Notes: a model not told the origin generated them from the letters alone. A stretch of DNA of 64,000 bases from Anoxybacteroides tepidamans (GCF_014201465.1 NZ_JACHEP010000001.1:414833-478832), one strand, 5' to 3'; shown: positions 16,484 through 25,019, numbered from the stretch's first letter. Translations and numbers: made by a program.

Positions 16484-16617
16484 TTTCGACTGTCGGGTGA
16501 CCGAACAACACCGCTTCCAGACAAACATATTTGTCTGTGAAGCGGTTCGTTGTTCGGTCCTCTGTCACGCGAAGTCGTGACGAAGGCCAGTCACAGACTT
16601 GCCTCCGACAGTCGAAA
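16484..16617. repeat. Multi-armed palindromic intergenic element A
   Basis: A 13-bp perfect outer stem (16484-16496 with 16605-16617) encloses one long arm. That arm has 11 bp at 16499-16509 with 16549-16559, then 7 bp at 16511-16517 with 16539-16545, then 7 bp at 16519-16525 with 16530-16536. A second arm pairs GTCACG (16564-16569) with CGTGAC (16576-16581). No ORF is present. The rest of the 16353-16730 gap holds the two flanking promoters. Confidence 0.7.
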
Positions 16618-16714
16618 AAATAGGGAGTCTACTTTTTCGTCAGCCATAAGTTAAACCTCCCAGTTGTATTTATATAGTCAAACTATGTTTATGTAAACCT
16701 TCATCACGATCTTG

Positions 16715-16722
16715 CATACAAT
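16715..16722 (+). promoter_or_regulatory. SigE-type -10 element before the coiled-coil gene
   Basis: CATACAAT equals the SigE -10 consensus. No convincing -35 is visible at 14-15 bp. If used, transcription would begin near 16729, so the protein start must be downstream of 16731. Confidence 0.4.
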
Positions 16723-16775
16723 TGTAAAGAGTGGGTATTATTAAAAAAATTTCTAAAAAGGTGGTGAGCGAGATA

Positions 16776-18464
16776 GTGAACCAAGGGCGTAGAAGCATTC
16801 AGCTGGAGCAAAAAATTATTCACCTTAAATCAGAAGTAGAAAAATACAAAACAATGCTCGCTTCGTTTCAATCGGATCAACAATCGAACCATCTTAAAGA
16901 ACAAATGGAGCAGTTAACAGCCGAAAATACCCAACTTAAAGAAACTTGCGACCATTATAAAGAAACCATTTCCACACAAACTCATGAAATAAATCGCTTA
17001 TCAGCAGAGTTAGAAGAAGTGAAAAAAGACAACCGTTTATTACATGATGAAGCTCAAAAATTGAAAAATGAAAATTTTGTTCTTCACAAAAAGATTGAAA
17101 CAAATGAAGAAAAAATCCAATCTTTATTAAGCAGTGCATCTACCTACAAACAAAGACAGACGGAACTTGAAAAAGAAAAAGAAGTTATCGAAGAAAAAAT
17201 GCAGTCATTAGAGAAAGAAATGGCTTCTCATCATGCACTACTAAAAAACTATCTGTTTCTTCAATCATTATTAACATCTTGGATAGAAAGGATCAAGATC
17301 ATGGAAAAAGATTATGATTTTTTGAAAAAAAACAGTGATAAAATGTTTAAGGATTTTGAGGAATTGAAAGAAGGATTATTCACGCAAAAACAAGAAACTG
17401 AAGATTTAAAAGAAGAAGTCCGCTCGTTAGAAAAAAAGCTTTATGTCATCGAAAAAATGCTATCGGAGTTAGACAAAGAGCAACAAAAAGATATGGTCGT
17501 CCTGCAAAAACAAATTTTACATCAGCACGTTGAAATTGAATCCCTCCTTGAAAAAACTTCTCACTTCACAAATGAAATTGAAAAAATATTAAATCAAATG
17601 GCCGATTTAACCGAACGGACCGAAAAGAAAAAAGAAGATTTATTAAATCCAGAAATGAACGAAATGAAAGAAATGTTATCACAGGTAATTCAACTGCTAA
17701 CGTCCCAGCAAAAGCCCTTCTTGGCAGAAGAAAAGCGAGAAACCATTTCGCCGCCAAAAGCGAACACAATATCACCTGCCAACAGCTTTCTAAAACTACA
17801 GGAATTCATTGATGAAAAACAACAATCAATCATCGTATCCCCAGCTAAAAAGAAAAATCAATCCCATTCGCAAATGTCTAATATATATCCTCAAAAAACA
17901 AGCCAGATTAAGCATGTGCAAATCGAAAATCAGCCTTTTCAAAGCTCCCGACCTCCATTGCGACATAAGTCACCGGGAGAGGATGATGACAAATTACCCA
18001 ATTCAATAATTCCTGCCGTTCTATACACAACTGATTCAGATGACGTGGCAGACACGTATTCGTTCAACGATTCCGATGCATCGATCCATGCTTTCATTGC
18101 TTCAACAGAAGAACCGCCAGTAATGATGGAACATCATATGGAGAATACCGAATGTGAGCCGTCAATGCTGCCTCAAGAAATAGCAGAAGCAGAACTTCAC
18201 CGTGAAATCACTTTAACTATAGGCAATGTACAAAACACAACGGTTACCGCGCTAGATGCTTTTCTCCATAACGATAATTCAACAGGCGAAGAAAAAGCCG
18301 ATTCAGTACCGATTCAAGCAGCCGACGACACACAACCGTACTCTTATGCGTCGCATGCAGTACGAACAAACGAATCCGTTTTTGATCGAGCCGATGAAAA
18401 GTATGCCGAAAGCAAAAAATGGCGATTGTTCTCTTTGTTCAAAAAAGCAAAAGCAGTGAAATAA
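16776..18464 (+). CDS. Long coiled-coil protein with basic C-terminus
   Basis: The protein has 562 residues. Heptad-rich coiled coil covers about residues 1-320 (LEQKIIHLKSEVEKYK ... ENTQLKETCDHYKETI ... LEKKLYVIEKMLSELDKEQ). An acidic, Ser/Gln-rich, probably disordered region follows, with a short basic amphipathic end WRLFSLFKKAKAVK. It lacks a signal peptide or membrane helix. I chose GTG 16776 because AAGGTGGTGA lies 8 nt upstream; a GTG at 16731 would add a basic amphipathic stretch but has no RBS. The layout suggests a scaffold or morphogenetic protein. Family unknown. Confidence 0.7.
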   Translation: MNQGRRSIQLEQKIIHLKSEVEKYKTMLASFQSDQQSNHLKEQMEQLTAENTQLKETCDHYKETISTQTHEINRLSAELEEVKKDNRLLHDEAQKLKNENFVLHKKIETNEEKIQSLLSSASTYKQRQTELEKEKEVIEEKMQSLEKEMASHHALLKNYLFLQSLLTSWIERIKIMEKDYDFLKKNSDKMFKDFEELKEGLFTQKQETEDLKEEVRSLEKKLYVIEKMLSELDKEQQKDMVVLQKQILHQHVEIESLLEKTSHFTNEIEKILNQMADLTERTEKKKEDLLNPEMNEMKEMLSQVIQLLTSQQKPFLAEEKRETISPPKANTISPANSFLKLQEFIDEKQQSIIVSPAKKKNQSHSQMSNIYPQKTSQIKHVQIENQPFQSSRPPLRHKSPGEDDDKLPNSIIPAVLYTTDSDDVADTYSFNDSDASIHAFIASTEEPPVMMEHHMENTECEPSMLPQEIAEAELHREITLTIGNVQNTTVTALDAFLHNDNSTGEEKADSVPIQAADDTQPYSYASHAVRTNESVFDRADEKYAESKKWRLFSLFKKAKAVK

Positions 18465-18465
18465 C

Positions 18466-18498
18466 AAAGAAAGAGGGGATTGCCTTCCCCTCCTTCTT
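18466..18498. terminator. Terminator between the coiled-coil gene and aspB
   Basis: AGAGGGG and CCCCTC pair around ATTGCCTT, with A-rich and T-rich flanks. The genes converge here. Confidence 0.65.
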
Positions 18499-18517
18499 GC
18501 CCTATCTTGTTCAAGAT

Positions 18518-19708
18518 CTATTTCATTTTCTGCTCCATAAACTGTTTGATCCGCTCGATAGCTTTTTCCAATACGTCAAGTGATGTCGCATACGATAAGC
18601 GAACATTGTCAGGAGCGCCGAATCCTGAGCCTGGCACGAGGGCAACTTTCGCTTCCTCTAAAAGTGCCTCAACGAATTCATCAACGCTGCTATAGCTGGC
18701 CATCAACGCTGCTTGACGGGCGTTCGGGAACAAATAAAACGCTCCTTGCGGCTTGACGCACGTAAAACCCGGAATTTGAATTAATTTTTCGTAAATAATA
18801 TTCAGGCGCTCTTCAAACGCTTGCCGCATTTGTTTAACCGGCTCTTGTGGCCCGTTGTATGCCGCAATCGCCGCATATTGAGCGATCGATGTCGGGTTCG
18901 ATGTGCTATGGCTTGCAAGGTCGGTCATCGCCTGAACGATTTCTTTATTTCCTGCCGCATATCCGATACGCCAGCCAGTCATCGAATGCGATTTCGACAC
19001 ACCGTTAATGATGATCGTTTGCGCTTTTAACTCTGGTGAAAGCTGCGCGATCGATACATGCTTATTGTCCCCATACACAAGTTTTTCGTAAATCTCGTCA
19101 GATACGATTAAAATATCGTGCTCTAAGCAAATGTCACCGAGCGCTTTCAGCTCGTCTTCTGTGTAAATCATGCCGGTCGGGTTGCTCGGCGAGTTGATGA
19201 TGACTGCTTTCGTCCGCTCTGTGATAGCGGATTTCAGCTGTTCTGGCGTGATTTTAAATTCGTTTTCCTCCAATCCTTCCACATAAACCGGCACACCTCC
19301 AGCTAACTTCACTTGTTCTGGGTAGCTGACCCAATACGGCGTCGGGATAATGACTTCATCTCCTTCATCTAAAATCACTTGAAACAATGTGTAAAGCGCA
19401 TGTTTCGCCCCGACACATACAATAATTTCCGACGGTTCGTAATGAAGATTTTGATCTTGTTGAAATTTTTTCACAATTTCCGATTTTAAGCTTGCCAATC
19501 CACCGGACGGCGTATATTTCGTATGGCCTTCGTTCATTGATTTGACCGCCGCATCGATAATATGCTGCGGCGTGTTAAAATCAGGCTCGCCTGCTCCTAA
19601 GCCGATCACATCATGACCTGCTGCTTTTAATTCTTTTGCTTTCGCGGTGATCGCCAACGTCGTCGAAGGTGTGAGCGACGACACTCGTTTTGCTAATTTC
19701 ATCATCAT
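18518..19708 (-). CDS. aspB: Aspartate aminotransferase
   Basis: This is a PLP-dependent class I (Ib) aminotransferase, 396 residues, interconverting aspartate/2-oxoglutarate and oxaloacetate/glutamate. It shows GLGAGEPDFNTP at the N-terminus, SPSNPTGMIY, the Asp/Tyr pair in VSDEIYEKLVY, the PLP Lys in NGVSKSHSMTGWRIGY and the substrate-binding Arg in VRLSYATS. The first of three tandem ATG/AAA codons is used; GGGGGA precedes. ypmB lies 11 bp upstream, the conserved ypmA-ypmB-aspB unit. Confidence 0.95.
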   Translation of the reverse strand: MMMKLAKRVSSLTPSTTLAITAKAKELKAAGHDVIGLGAGEPDFNTPQHIIDAAVKSMNEGHTKYTPSGGLASLKSEIVKKFQQDQNLHYEPSEIIVCVGAKHALYTLFQVILDEGDEVIIPTPYWVSYPEQVKLAGGVPVYVEGLEENEFKITPEQLKSAITERTKAVIINSPSNPTGMIYTEDELKALGDICLEHDILIVSDEIYEKLVYGDNKHVSIAQLSPELKAQTIIINGVSKSHSMTGWRIGYAAGNKEIVQAMTDLASHSTSNPTSIAQYAAIAAYNGPQEPVKQMRQAFEERLNIIYEKLIQIPGFTCVKPQGAFYLFPNARQAALMASYSSVDEFVEALLEEAKVALVPGSGFGAPDNVRLSYATSLDVLEKAIERIKQFMEQKMK

Positions 19709-19719
19709 GTCCCCCTTAA

Positions 19720-20196
19720 TTATTGTTCGAAGCTATATCTTTTCAAAAAAGCACCGTCTTCAAAGCTGATGTAATAAAACGAATAGCGGTTGTCTTGATC
19801 GATATACGTCAGCTCCCAAAGAGGTACTCCTTTTTCCATCCCTAGTTTTGTGGAAACGATTTCTTTCGGATTCCGTTCCGCTTTAAGTTTTTCAATCGCC
19901 TGTTGCTTCGTTATTCCGCTTTTGGCCCGTTTGACAACAATATGTTCTCCTTTTTCCGGAACCCATGCGATTTTTTTCGTTCCTTTACGGTCCGTGCCTA
20001 CCAGTACGACATACGTTTTTTCGCCGTAGTATGTATACGTATCATCGATATACGCAAACGATACTTTTTGAGCGGCTCGTTCTCTCGCTTTTTCTATGAG
20101 CGACTGTTTCGGATCCATCGCCGCACGGTAAACGCTCACCGTCAGCCAAATGACGATACATAAAAAAACAAAAAACAAAATACTCCATTTTTTCAT
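19720..20196 (-). CDS. ypmB: YpmB, PepSY-like membrane-anchored protein
   Basis: The 158-residue protein has an N-terminal signal anchor (about residues 4-22) and an extracytoplasmic domain of the DUF5590/PepSY-like type. That domain has ITKQQAIEKLKAERNPKEIVSTKLGMEKGVPLWELTYID and a final YYISFEDG. Its role is unknown; it is conserved next to aspB. It starts 12 bp after ypmA. Confidence 0.85.
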   Translation of the reverse strand: MKKWSILFFVFLCIVIWLTVSVYRAAMDPKQSLIEKARERAAQKVSFAYIDDTYTYYGEKTYVVLVGTDRKGTKKIAWVPEKGEHIVVKRAKSGITKQQAIEKLKAERNPKEIVSTKLGMEKGVPLWELTYIDQDNRYSFYYISFEDGAFLKRYSFEQ

Positions 20197-20208
20197 ATAG
20201 ATCCCATC

Positions 20209-20379
20209 TTATGTACGGTAAATTGTAAAAATCGCTGTATTTTGATCTTTTTCATCGAGCGCCAAACCAAACATTAAATCGTTCTTTTTTAACGTCCGAT
20301 TCAAACAATCGACAATTTTATATAAATCGGGTGAGTGCTGAATTTTGACAGTTGCTAACACTTCGATTTTACTCTCCAT
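20209..20379 (-). CDS. ypmA: YpmA
   Basis: The 56-residue protein is nearly identical in length and pattern to B. subtilis YpmA: MESKIEVLATVKIQHSPDLY ... VDCLNRTLKKNDLMFGLALD ... AIFTIYRT. The ATG at 20379 follows GAGGGGGAAA. Cytoplasmic; function unknown. It leads the ypmA-ypmB-aspB series. Confidence 0.9.
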   Translation of the reverse strand: MESKIEVLATVKIQHSPDLYKIVDCLNRTLKKNDLMFGLALDEKDQNTAIFTIYRT

Positions 20380-20536
20380 CTCACAGTTTCCCCCTCTATG
20401 CCACAAATTTTGTTACTTATAGGAATACGGCCAAGCAGCCACACTATACATACAACAAGCTTCTGTTGTATCTTCTCATTATTATAACAGGTTCGTTGTA
20501 CAATTTCATAAAAAATTTCCCCACCTACATCTGATG

Positions 20537-20565
20537 AACCTGCAACATATGCGTTGCAGGTTTTT
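20537..20565 (+). terminator. Strong hairpin with plus-strand T-run
   Basis: AACCTGCAAC (20537-20546) pairs with GTTGCAGGTT (20553-20562), followed by TTTT on the plus strand only. Neighbouring genes are all on the minus strand, so its role is unclear. It could block antisense transcription. Confidence 0.5.
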
Positions 20566-20602
20566 AGCAGCAAGCATGCTAATTGAATGAATGGTATGCG
20601 CT

Positions 20603-21391
20603 TTATAACGTAATGGCTTCATATCTTGACAAATCGCATTTCAACATTACGATGCCTGTCTGATGCACTTGATAAATGTCGATCCAACGTTGATAAAGCT
20701 TTTCTAACAAACGCTGGTTAGGCTGGACTCCTTGTTTATGAAAAATAATGGCTACTTGTGGGTCGATTCGCTTTAAAAGCGATGCGCTTAAATGATCGCT
20801 CCTTGCGAATTGGGCCACTTTTAAAACGTCCACATCTTTCAGATCCATGTTCATCAGCTTATGTTTTACGGATTCATCATCGCTCGCCATATACAATAAA
20901 CAAAGCCGTCCGTATCGAAACCGAATCGTTAAGCGACCGCCATCGGCTGCCAGAACATCCGCGAACAAATGCGGAAAAAGTGCATGATGTTCCCCATCTT
21001 TCCAAACGGATGTTACCCCTTCCGTTTTCACGCCAGCAATGACGCGTTGAGCGTGATATCGCCGTCGATACAAAGCAAAAGAAGACGCAAAATCGTGATG
21101 AACGTCTGTCAATAAAATCGTGTCAATGCGCCCAATGTAAAGGCGCTCAAGCCACGTTCGAACTTGCTTTTCGCTCCCTTTTCCCCCTGTATTCACAAGT
21201 ACCGTTTGTCCTGCCGCGTTTTTCATTAGCATCGCTTCTCCGTTTGCCAGCGGAAGACAAACGACCGCTATTTCCTCGTCTTCAAGGCGCAAATCGATTT
21301 TTTTCACCGCTTGATCGAACGGTTCTTCCGCGAAAATTCCTAACGAAAAAGACATGAGAAACGATAAAAAAAGTTTCAACGACGCCATCAC
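20603..21391 (-). CDS. Secreted MBL-fold protein resembling ComEC C-terminus
   Basis: The 262-residue protein has a signal peptide (about 1-21, SLGIFAEE). Its body resembles the metallo-beta-lactamase-like domain at the C-terminus of ComEC: VVCLPLANGEAMLMKN, a VNTGGKG turn, IDTILLTDVHHD, LCLLYMASDD, VAQFARSDHLSASLLKRIDPQVAIIF. The usual HxHxDH metal motif is altered to TDVHHD, so activity is doubtful. It lies between dinG and ypmA, a place with no counterpart in B. subtilis. Function unknown. Confidence 0.7.
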   Translation of the reverse strand: MMASLKLFLSFLMSFSLGIFAEEPFDQAVKKIDLRLEDEEIAVVCLPLANGEAMLMKNAAGQTVLVNTGGKGSEKQVRTWLERLYIGRIDTILLTDVHHDFASSFALYRRRYHAQRVIAGVKTEGVTSVWKDGEHHALFPHLFADVLAADGGRLTIRFRYGRLCLLYMASDDESVKHKLMNMDLKDVDVLKVAQFARSDHLSASLLKRIDPQVAIIFHKQGVQPNQRLLEKLYQRWIDIYQVHQTGIVMLKCDLSRYEAITL

Positions 21392-21438
21392 CTACCCGAT
21401 TATTCTATGTATAGATTGCGTCGTTTCTCGTTCAATTA

Positions 21439-24234
21439 TCAAACTTTTTGCAGCAACTTTTCAAGTGGTTCTTCGTAAACTGGCACGGGCGGAAGCGATG
21501 ATAAAAAATATTTTCCGTAAGAAGCCGTCACAAGCCGCCGGTCAAAGACGAACAACACTCCTTTGTCCTCCTTTGTGCGAATCAGCCGGCCAAATCCTTG
21601 CTTAAAGCGAATGACCGCCTGCGGCAACGATAAATCGTAAAACGGATGGCCGCCTTTTGCGCGAATATATTCACTTTTTGCTTCCATCACTGGGTCATCC
21701 GGCGGCGCAAACGGCAAACGAACGATCACGACAAACGACAACTGTTCCCCAAGAAGATCGATTCCTTCCCAAAAGCTGCTCGTACCAAATAGCATCGCTT
21801 GTTCAAACTGCTGAAACGCCTTCGTCAATTTCGCGGCGCTCCCCCCTTGCATTCCTTGCGCCAAAAGCACGAGCGTTTCATCGTCGTTTTTTTCCTTCAC
21901 GATCGACGCTGTCATTCGTAAAAGCTCATGCGACGTAAATAAGACGAGCATCTTTCCTTTTAGGCGCTCAGCCATTTTTAACAATTGCATCGCCACCGCC
22001 TGCGCATACTCTTCAAGCGAAACGTCCGAAATCGCCGGCAAATCGCTCGGAATCATAATTTTTGCTTGTTGTTCATAGTGAAATGGCGACGGAATGACGC
22101 GGCACATCGGATAAAAATCTTCAAGACCAAGCCTTGAGAGCGGATATGCAAACGATCCGTTCATCGTCAATGTTGCCGATGTCAAAATGACGCTTTTTTT
22201 CTTGGCAAATAACTGCTCGGCAAAAAATGAATCCAACTCAATCGGCTGCGAATAAACGGCTGTAGCGTTTGCCGCGCCTTTCACATCGACTTCGATCCAG
22301 CGGACGACCATCGGATCATCACTTTCAAACAAATGCCGCAAAACATTCATCATTTGCGAAAGCATCGCCACATCCGCGAAAAACGAGAGGGAAGAAAGCG
22401 ATGGCTTCCGCATTTTTAGTTCGGCCACTTTATGAACAAGCTCAGACGTGCGATGGCAAAGCCGCCATAACAATTCACGAATCGCCTCCCAGCTTCTACC
22501 GTGTTCTTTTTCCGGCTGAAATCGATAGCGAAACCGCATCACATTCGGATTCGTTTGTTTCACCAACGCATAGCGGCGAATCATGCGAAACCATTCATCG
22601 CACTCAAGCTGGATGTCACCTAACAACGACTGAAAATGAAACACGTACGAAACGGCCGTGTCCGCTTGTTTTTCCAACCATTTTTTCAATTGAAACAACG
22701 ATCCGTCTCCATCAGCGTTTCCGATTCGCGTTAACAGTAAGCGAATCGTCACGTAATCGATATGCTGCCCGAAATATTGTGAAGCGACATCCTCTAAATG
22801 GTGGGCTTCGTCAACAATGAGCTGCTCATACGAAGGAAGAAGCGGAACGTCGGCTGTCAAGTCTTGCATTAGAAACGCATGATTCGTAATGACAATGTCT
22901 GCTTCGTTCGCCCGCTTGCGAGCACGCAAGAAAAAGTCGTACTCTACTTCTTCTTTTCCTTCATCCATATGTAGCGTCGGCCAAAGCAACTGTCCCCCTG
23001 AAGATAGCTGCAGTTCATCGACATCGCCTGTTTCTGTTTCCGTCAGCCACACAAGCAGCTGGCATTTTGTTAACACGACATCGTACGTTTTGTTTTGTTC
23101 GTGGAGAAATTGTACAAACTTTTCAAGCGAAAGATAGTTTCGTTTTCCTTTTAACAGCGCGATGCGAAACGAAAATGGAACAATTGTTTGCAGAAGTGGA
23201 ACGTCGCGTTCAATGAGCTGTTGCTGTAGCTGCAACGTATAGGTGCTAATCACAACCGGTTTTTGCTGCTTACGGGCAAAATAGAGACTCGGGATAAAAT
23301 ACGCAAGCGATTTCCCCATTCCCGTTCCTGCTTCGATTAACGCGTGCTGGGACGTTTCAAGCGCTTCATGAACAATCTCCATCATCTCCCATTGTCCTTT
23401 TCGATGTTCATAATGACGAAACGGAAGCGCAGAAGCATTCGCGATCCATTCGGAAAAGGACGCGGTGTTCTCCTGTTTTTTTTGGGCAACGTCGGCCGGC
23501 TTTTTTAACGCCACTCCGCGATAATACACATACCGATCATCATGCAATGACGTCATTTTTTTAGCGATGATGGCGTCGATAATAGGGTGAACGTCGCTTT
23601 TCATATCGCGCGACAATCGCTGCAATTGTTGCAGCGTCACGAGCGGCAGCGATTTTAGTTTGTCAAGCAAAATCAACCATAATTTCGCGGTGACCTCGGC
23701 GTCACTATCCGCTTGATGCGGATTTTCATGTGCAATTAGCAGCGTTTGCGCAAGATCGTTTAATTTGTAGCTCTCAAGCGTCGGAAATAAGATGCGCGAC
23801 ATTTCGACTGTATCAATCATCGGCGGCGCAGGAAAAGAAATACCCGCCATGTTTAGTTCTTCTTGTAAAAACGGCCAGTCAAACGCGACGTTATGCGCGA
23901 CAAAATACGACTGTTTTATCCTCTCGGCGATTTCCGAAGCCAACTGAGAAAAAACAGGCGCGCCACTAACCGCTTGTTCGTCAATTTGCGTTAACTGCTG
24001 AATAAATGGCGGGATGTCGCGCTCAGGGTTGATGAAGCTTGAAAATCGTTCTGTTATTTTCCCTTCTTCAATAATGACCATGCCGATTTGAATGATTCGG
24101 TCGCCTTTTTTCGGCGCATTTCCTGTTGTTTCTAAGTCAATGACGACAAACCGTTCGCCCATTGTTTCACGAAACTCGCGCAAGGAAGCCCCTGCCGAAA
24201 GAGTGGGAAGAATTGTGCCTTGCGCCTTACGCAA
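21439..24234 (-). CDS. dinG: DinG-family helicase/exonuclease
   Basis: DinG here is an N-terminal DEDD 3'-5' exonuclease (FVVIDLETTG, then FVAHNVAFD and DSDAEVTAKLW) fused to an XPD-like helicase. Helicase motifs are Walker A EAGTGMGKSLAY, the DEAH box VDEAHHLEDV and VI GFGRLIRT. No four-Cys iron-sulfur cluster is obvious, as in B. subtilis DinG. The family start is the Met at 24162 (MGERF). The TTG at 24234 has an excellent AAGGAGGGA RBS and adds 24 residues encoded by IS-derived sequence. I annotate that start; 24162 is the alternative. Confidence 0.93.
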   Translation of the reverse strand: MRKAQGTILPTLSAGASLREFRETMGERFVVIDLETTGNAPKKGDRIIQIGMVIIEEGKITERFSSFINPERDIPPFIQQLTQIDEQAVSGAPVFSQLASEIAERIKQSYFVAHNVAFDWPFLQEELNMAGISFPAPPMIDTVEMSRILFPTLESYKLNDLAQTLLIAHENPHQADSDAEVTAKLWLILLDKLKSLPLVTLQQLQRLSRDMKSDVHPIIDAIIAKKMTSLHDDRYVYYRGVALKKPADVAQKKQENTASFSEWIANASALPFRHYEHRKGQWEMMEIVHEALETSQHALIEAGTGMGKSLAYFIPSLYFARKQQKPVVISTYTLQLQQQLIERDVPLLQTIVPFSFRIALLKGKRNYLSLEKFVQFLHEQNKTYDVVLTKCQLLVWLTETETGDVDELQLSSGGQLLWPTLHMDEGKEEVEYDFFLRARKRANEADIVITNHAFLMQDLTADVPLLPSYEQLIVDEAHHLEDVASQYFGQHIDYVTIRLLLTRIGNADGDGSLFQLKKWLEKQADTAVSYVFHFQSLLGDIQLECDEWFRMIRRYALVKQTNPNVMRFRYRFQPEKEHGRSWEAIRELLWRLCHRTSELVHKVAELKMRKPSLSSLSFFADVAMLSQMMNVLRHLFESDDPMVVRWIEVDVKGAANATAVYSQPIELDSFFAEQLFAKKKSVILTSATLTMNGSFAYPLSRLGLEDFYPMCRVIPSPFHYEQQAKIMIPSDLPAISDVSLEEYAQAVAMQLLKMAERLKGKMLVLFTSHELLRMTASIVKEKNDDETLVLLAQGMQGGSAAKLTKAFQQFEQAMLFGTSSFWEGIDLLGEQLSFVVIVRLPFAPPDDPVMEAKSEYIRAKGGHPFYDLSLPQAVIRFKQGFGRLIRTKEDKGVLFVFDRRLVTASYGKYFLSSLPPVPVYEEPLEKLLQKV

Positions 24235-24322
24235 GTTTCATTCCCTCCTTTCGATACGTGTATCCATCCAATCGTTGAATGCGACGAATGTATTTGTAGT
24301 TTGTGTCTAATACAAAAACCAT
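24227..24322 (-). pseudogene. IscB-type ORF remnant
   Basis: The ATG at 24322 begins PMVFVLDTN-type sequence, the hallmark first residues of RRXRR/IscB RNA-guided nucleases. It then jumps to YKYIRRIQRLDGYTYRKEG and stops after 31 residues. All RuvC and HNH domains are missing, so this is an internally deleted copy joining N- and possible C-terminal codons. It overlaps the dinG RBS. Confidence 0.55.
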
Positions 24323-24324
24323 CG

Positions 24325-24566
24325 GGTTCTCCCCTTTCCTCTGCATAAAGCAGGTGATGTTCTCCTCGACCATGTGATCGATGGTTGTCATGTACAAGAC
24401 ACGAATGTGATCCACCACATTTGTCTCATCTTGCACGACAAGAAGGTAGAGCTGGAGAAGCACCACACCGTGTCATGACATCGATAACGTAGACTATGTT
24501 TCAAGGCTTGATCTGGTCAACATGGAGCGTTCAAGCCCACGACTTGAGTCGTTGGGTTGTTGACCT
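24325..24566 (-). ncRNA. HEARO/omega-RNA-like sequence upstream of the IscB remnant
   Basis: On the minus strand a G+C-rich folded segment lies directly before the iscB start. GAGGTCAACA pairs with TGTTGACC, enclosing a hairpin CCCAACGAC-TCAA-GTCGTGGG. These blocks, and the following ATAGTCTACGTTATCGATG and TTCTCCAGCTCTACC stretches, resemble the HEARO RNAs found 5' of iscB in Geobacillus-type genomes (from memory). It is probably non-functional alone but may be transcribed. Confidence 0.6.
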
Positions 24567-24583
24567 CAAATTGCGTAATAAGA

Positions 24584-24611
24584 GGGGCGTTCTCATTGGA
24601 GAAACAGCCCC
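24584..24611 (-). terminator. Terminator of panBCD
   Basis: On the minus strand GGGGC-TGTTTCTC pairs with GAGAACGCCCC, followed by TCTTATT, just after the panD stop. Confidence 0.7.
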
Positions 24612-24619
24612 TTTCCCTC

Positions 24620-25003
24620 TTATAAAATCGTATGCGCTGGCTCTTCGGCAATCAGCTGCTTAATGCGGTTGTTTTCGTCCATAATGGCAACTTTCGGACG
24701 ATGTTCCGCGATTTTTTCTTCCGGAACGAGCGCATAAGAAATAACGATAATAATGTCATCTTTTTGTACGAGGCGTGCAGCCGCACCATTTAAGCAAAAC
24801 ACGCCGCTGCCACGCTCACCTGGAATAATATATGTTTCAAAACGTGCCCCATTATTGTTGTTGACGATTTGCACTTTTTCGTTCGCCACCATGCCGACCG
24901 CGTCTAAAATATCGGCATCAATCGTAATACTGCCGACATAATTTAAATTTGCTTCCGTCACACGGGCACGGTGAATTTTCGCGTTCATTAATGTACGGAA
25001 CAT
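24620..25003 (-). CDS. panD: Aspartate 1-decarboxylase proenzyme
   Basis: PanD makes beta-alanine from aspartate for pantothenate synthesis. The 127-residue proenzyme self-cleaves before Ser in [12 protein letters not shown] to form the pyruvoyl cofactor. Other family marks are [46 protein letters not shown]. The ATG at 25003 follows AAGGGGGAGC. It is the last gene of panBCD. Confidence 0.97.
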   Translation of the reverse strand: MFRTLMNAKIHRARVTEANLNYVGSITIDADILDAVGMVANEKVQIVNNNNGARFETYIIPGERGSGVFCLNGAAARLVQKDDIIIVISYALVPEEKIAEHRPKVAIMDENNRIKQLIAEEPAHTIL

Positions 25004-25019
25004 AATGCTCCCCCTTTTT

